Part shown: positions 61,496-64,000 of the stretch, piece by piece
How the letters are laid out: each line of letters opens with the position of its first letter
Numbering within the stretch: position 1 is the first letter of the stretch
Origin: Mucilaginibacter rivuli
GTDB lineage: Bacteria > Bacteroidota > Bacteroidia > Sphingobacteriales > Sphingobacteriaceae
Length of the DNA: 64,000 nucleotides
Reading direction: 5' to 3'
Assembly (NCBI RefSeq): GCF_019391655.1
Contig: NZ_JAHXPQ010000006.1
Coordinates: forward strand, 281,480-345,479
The notes under the pieces: generated by a model
What the model saw: the letters and a program-made list of their open reading frames with translations, nothing else
Told to the model about the DNA's origin: nothing
Databases searched by the model: none
Translations under genes and position numbers: made by a program

Positions 61496-62869
61496 ATGAA
61501 TGTTGAAATACTTGCTCGCATACAATTCGCTTTTACCATTGGCTTCCATTACATATACCCGCCCTTAAGCATTGGCCTGGGTTTGGTAATGGTGATAATG
61601 GAAGGTATATACCTAAAAACGGGCAACAAAATGTACGAGCAGATGACGAAGTTTTTTGTGCGTGTGTTTGCTTTGATATTTGGTATTGGTGTGGCTACCG
61701 GTATTGTAATGGAGTTTGAGTTTGGTACCAATTGGGCCGTATACTCTAAATACGTGGGCGATGTTTTTGGCAGTGCGCTGGCAGCCGAGGGTATCTTCGC
61801 TTTTGCTTTAGAATCGGGCTTTTTGGGGGTGTTATTATTTGGATGGAACAAGGTAAGGCCCGGCGTACATTTTTTTTCGACCGTAATGGTTACCCTGGGC
61901 AGTATGTTTTCGGCGGTATGGATAGTAGTCGCTAATTCATGGCAGCAAACCCCGGCAGGCTATCACATAGTTGGCGAAGGCTTAAAGGCCCGCGCCGAGA
62001 TCACCGATTTTTGGGCTATGGTATTTAATCCATCATCCATTGAGCGTTTAACGCATGTTTGGCTGGGCTCGTTCTTATCAGGCTCTTTTTTGGTGCTCAG
62101 TATTGCCGCCTATTACCTGCGGCGTAAAAGATATATAGAATTTGCCGAGTCGGCATTTAAAATAGCCTTAGTGGTAGCAACCGTATCAGCCTGCGCGCAG
62201 TTGTTTGTAGGGCATAAATCGGCCGATGTTGTAGCCAAGTACCAACCAGCCAAACTGGCTGCTTTAGAGGGCCACTATGACGGATCAAAACCCGGCGACC
62301 TGTACCTGTTAGGCTACGTTGATCAAAAGAATAAAGAAACGCATGGCTTATACATCCCCGGCGGACTGAGCTTTTTAACAACGGGCAGTTTTAAACAACC
62401 CTTAACCGGCCTCAATAATTTTAAAACGGAAGACAGACCCGGCGCGGTAAACTTTGTTTTTCAAACCTATCACCTCATGGTGGCCATTGGCATGTTTCTC
62501 ATCGCGCTAACGCTTTACAGTTGCTTTTTATGGTGGCGCGGTAAGCTCTTCGATAAAAAATGGCTGTTATTCATTTTTTCGTACTCGGTATTACTGCCGC
62601 AGATAGCCAACCAGGTTGGCTGGTATAGCGCCGAAGTTGGCCGCCAACCATGGGTGGTGTATGGCTTGTTGCGCACATCAAAAGCACTGTCGCAAGCGGT
62701 ATCAGCGGGCTCGATTATTTTTTCATTGATATTGTTCACATGGGTGTACCTGGTACTGTTAATACTGTTTATTTATTTGTTGAACAAGAAGATTAAACAC
62801 GGACCGTTTGACGAAGAGAACCTGGACCACAGTCCACGGCACATTGAAATGGCTGATACTTTAGCTTAA
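61496..62869 (+). CDS. cydA: Cytochrome bd oxidase subunit I
   Basis: A 457-residue integral membrane subunit that binds hemes b558, b595 and d and oxidises quinol. Heme ligand positions are visible: His18 in [15 protein letters not shown], His187 in [10 protein letters not shown], and Met in [10 protein letters not shown]. The quinol-loop region keeps the Lys and Glu of [10 protein letters not shown]. The signature GRQPWVVYG follows. The long Q-loop insertion of E. coli is absent, so this is the short-Q-loop kind. The cydB gene follows 6 bp later; no small cydX was recognised. It supports respiration at low oxygen. Confidence 0.97.
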   Translation: MNVEILARIQFAFTIGFHYIYPPLSIGLGLVMVIMEGIYLKTGNKMYEQMTKFFVRVFALIFGIGVATGIVMEFEFGTNWAVYSKYVGDVFGSALAAEGIFAFALESGFLGVLLFGWNKVRPGVHFFSTVMVTLGSMFSAVWIVVANSWQQTPAGYHIVGEGLKARAEITDFWAMVFNPSSIERLTHVWLGSFLSGSFLVLSIAAYYLRRKRYIEFAESAFKIALVVATVSACAQLFVGHKSADVVAKYQPAKLAALEGHYDGSKPGDLYLLGYVDQKNKETHGLYIPGGLSFLTTGSFKQPLTGLNNFKTEDRPGAVNFVFQTYHLMVAIGMFLIALTLYSCFLWWRGKLFDKKWLLFIFSYSVLLPQIANQVGWYSAEVGRQPWVVYGLLRTSKALSQAVSAGSIIFSLILFTWVYLVLLILFIYLLNKKIKHGPFDEENLDHSPRHIEMADTLA

Positions 62870-62875
62870 ACATTT

Positions 62876-63910
62876 ATGGCAACATTATTTGGTATTGATT
62901 ATCAAACCTGGTGGTTCTTGCTCATTGGGGCGGTATTTACAGGGTATATTATTTTAGACGGCTTTGACCTGGGCGCGGGCATTGTGCACCTGTTTTTTGT
63001 AAAAGAAGAAAGCCGCCGCGTTGCACTTAACGCTATTGGCCCCGTTTGGGATGGTAACGAGGTTTGGATAGTGATTGGTGGCGGTGCGCTGTTTGCCGGT
63101 TTCCCGGAAGTTTATGCCTCACTGCTATCGGCATTTTATATCCCTTTTATGCTGTTTTTAATGGGGATAGTGTTCAGGGCCATATCCATCGAGTTCAGGA
63201 GTAAAGAGCCTATGCTTTGGTGGCGCAGAATGTGGGACATCAGCTATTGCTGCTCCAGTACGCTCATCGCCTTTTTGCTGGGCGTGATATTGGGCAATGT
63301 TACGCAAGGCATCAACTTGGGCCCCGATCATGTTTTCCGTGGCAACTTTACAGAGTTTTTAAACCCTTATGCGATATTAACCGGTATAACAACGGTTGCT
63401 TTGCTAATGATGCATGGCGCCATTTACCTGGTAATGAAAACCGAGAACCGCTTGTACACCAAGCTCACCATTATTGTAAAGAACGCGACCATCTTTTTCG
63501 TGATCATGATATTACTGACCTCGTTTTACACTCTGTTGTACCTGCCGCATATGGCAACTGCTATCCGCCGTTACCCGCAATTGTTTATAGTGCCGGTAAT
63601 GATGGTGCTGGCTATAGCCAATATTACCCGGCAGATCACCAAGCGCAAATACCTGTTCGCATTTATATCATCGGCAGTAACTATTAGTTTACTCATGGTT
63701 TTGGTAGCCATGGAACTGTATCCCAACATGCTGATATCGACACAGGGGGCGGCTAATAACCTTACAATTTATAATGCCTCTTCATCGCAAAAAACATTAG
63801 GCATTATGCTTACCGTGGCTGCCATTGGCGTGCCGTTGGTGGTAGCGTATACCACTTTTGTATTTATGACCTTTAAGGGGAAGGTGGAATTGGACGAGAT
63901 GAGTTATTGA
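62876..63910 (+). CDS. cydB: Cytochrome bd oxidase subunit II
   Basis: A 344-residue membrane subunit, partner of CydA. The opening WWFLLIGAVFTGYIILDGFD and the following LGAGIVHLFFVKEESRRVAL carry the family pattern, followed by GPVWDGNEVWIVIGGGALFA and AFPxxY-like FPEVYASLLSAFYIPFM. Eight or nine helices fit the usual topology. The operon order cydA-cydB is standard. Nothing but a repeat fragment follows up to the window edge; assembly genes cydCD are not in view. Confidence 0.96.
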   Translation: MATLFGIDYQTWWFLLIGAVFTGYIILDGFDLGAGIVHLFFVKEESRRVALNAIGPVWDGNEVWIVIGGGALFAGFPEVYASLLSAFYIPFMLFLMGIVFRAISIEFRSKEPMLWWRRMWDISYCCSSTLIAFLLGVILGNVTQGINLGPDHVFRGNFTEFLNPYAILTGITTVALLMMHGAIYLVMKTENRLYTKLTIIVKNATIFFVIMILLTSFYTLLYLPHMATAIRRYPQLFIVPVMMVLAIANITRQITKRKYLFAFISSAVTISLLMVLVAMELYPNMLISTQGAANNLTIYNASSSQKTLGIMLTVAAIGVPLVVAYTTFVFMTFKGKVELDEMSY

Positions 63911-63959
63911 GATTTGTATATGAATAGTTTATATATTGTTAACACGGAAAAGTAAGAAA

Positions 63960-64000
63960 ACCTATCGCTGAGATTGCCACGTCGTACTGATAGAAGCACT
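63960..64000. repeat. Truncated start of a dispersed palindromic repeat (window edge)
   Basis: ACCTATCGCTGAGATTGC (63960-63977) matches the complement of part of the 19073-19157 element (ACCTATCGCGCAGAGATTGC) except for a two-base gap, followed by the CACGTCGTAC stretch often seen in this repeat family. The rest lies outside the window. Confidence 0.5.

Noticed and set aside
1..64000. CRISPR array, integrase, transposase or phage genes
   Set aside because: No regularly spaced direct repeats and no such proteins were seen; the repeats present are palindromic intergenic elements.
1..64000. tRNA, rRNA or riboswitch genes
   Set aside because: No cloverleaf-like or rRNA-like stretch was found in the gaps by eye; a covariance-model search would be needed for certainty.

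Overview
The window looks like chromosomal DNA of a Sphingobacteriaceae-type Bacteroidota (Mucilaginibacter/Pedobacter-like). This is inferred from the gene families (bshA bacillithiol synthesis, M61 and M28 peptidases, YHYH and MORN/YwqK lipoproteins, OstA-like protein, Bacteroidota-style LspA and MutL), from the lack of clear Shine-Dalgarno sequences, and from at least fourteen exact TAnnTTTG boxes (the Bacteroidota -7 promoter element) just upstream of genes. No rRNA, tRNA, CRISPR array, transposase or phage gene was seen. The content is mainly housekeeping plus envelope and stress genes, with many short palindromic repeats between genes.

Layout. 1-4.7 kb: 3' end of lspA, a secreted alpha/beta hydrolase, a GyrI-like protein, an M28 peptidase lipoprotein and a SIMPL protein, separated by three families of palindromic repeats. 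5.0-8.1 kb: a protein with kinase-fold signatures, two ferritin-like stress proteins (DUF892, DUF2383-like), a small unknown and a 51-residue membrane protein. 8.2-16.1 kb: an M61 peptidase, then a marR-adaptor-RND pump-TolC efflux operon. 16.2-23.7 kb: single-domain response regulator, GlcNAc-kinase-like protein, lnt, rsmI, serS, amidohydrolase, rlmN. 23.8-26.7 kb: an overlapping YHYH / MORN / SCO1 lipoprotein set, then comF. 26.7-34.2 kb: hybrid histidine kinase behind glyA, scpA, a MORN+TonB-C protein, dxs. 34.5-46.1 kb: nnr bifunctional repair enzyme, a hydrolase, uvrA, a lytic transglycosylase, an rRNA pseudouridine synthase with a repetitive tail, a lactonase, a lipocalin-like lipoprotein, bshA. 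46.2-54.3 kb: serine hydrolase and amidohydrolase pair, then mutL, two rhomboids and an EEP-family protein. 54.4-64 kb: cysS, an NTF2-like protein, a PH-like membrane protein with tilS, an OstA-like protein with a cupin, and cydAB.

How genes work together. Clear functional units are the tripartite efflux operon, cydAB (cytochrome bd oxidase), tilS with its overlapping partner, and the YHYH-MORN-SCO1 set. Envelope biogenesis is spread over lspA, lnt, the OstA-like protein and the lytic transglycosylase; translation and RNA modification over serS, cysS, rsmI, rlmN, tilS and the pseudouridine synthase.

Most notable: (1) a ~102-bp palindromic element that appears to be inserted in frame in the signal peptide of the SCO1 protein; (2) an unannotated-looking protein at 4991-6040 with a kinase/APH-like set of motifs; (3) a ~190-bp inverted-repeat element that seems to sit in the loop of an intrinsic terminator at 4737-4963; (4) several promoters so close to start codons that leaderless mRNAs are expected. 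I found no clear multi-gene defence or mobile system.
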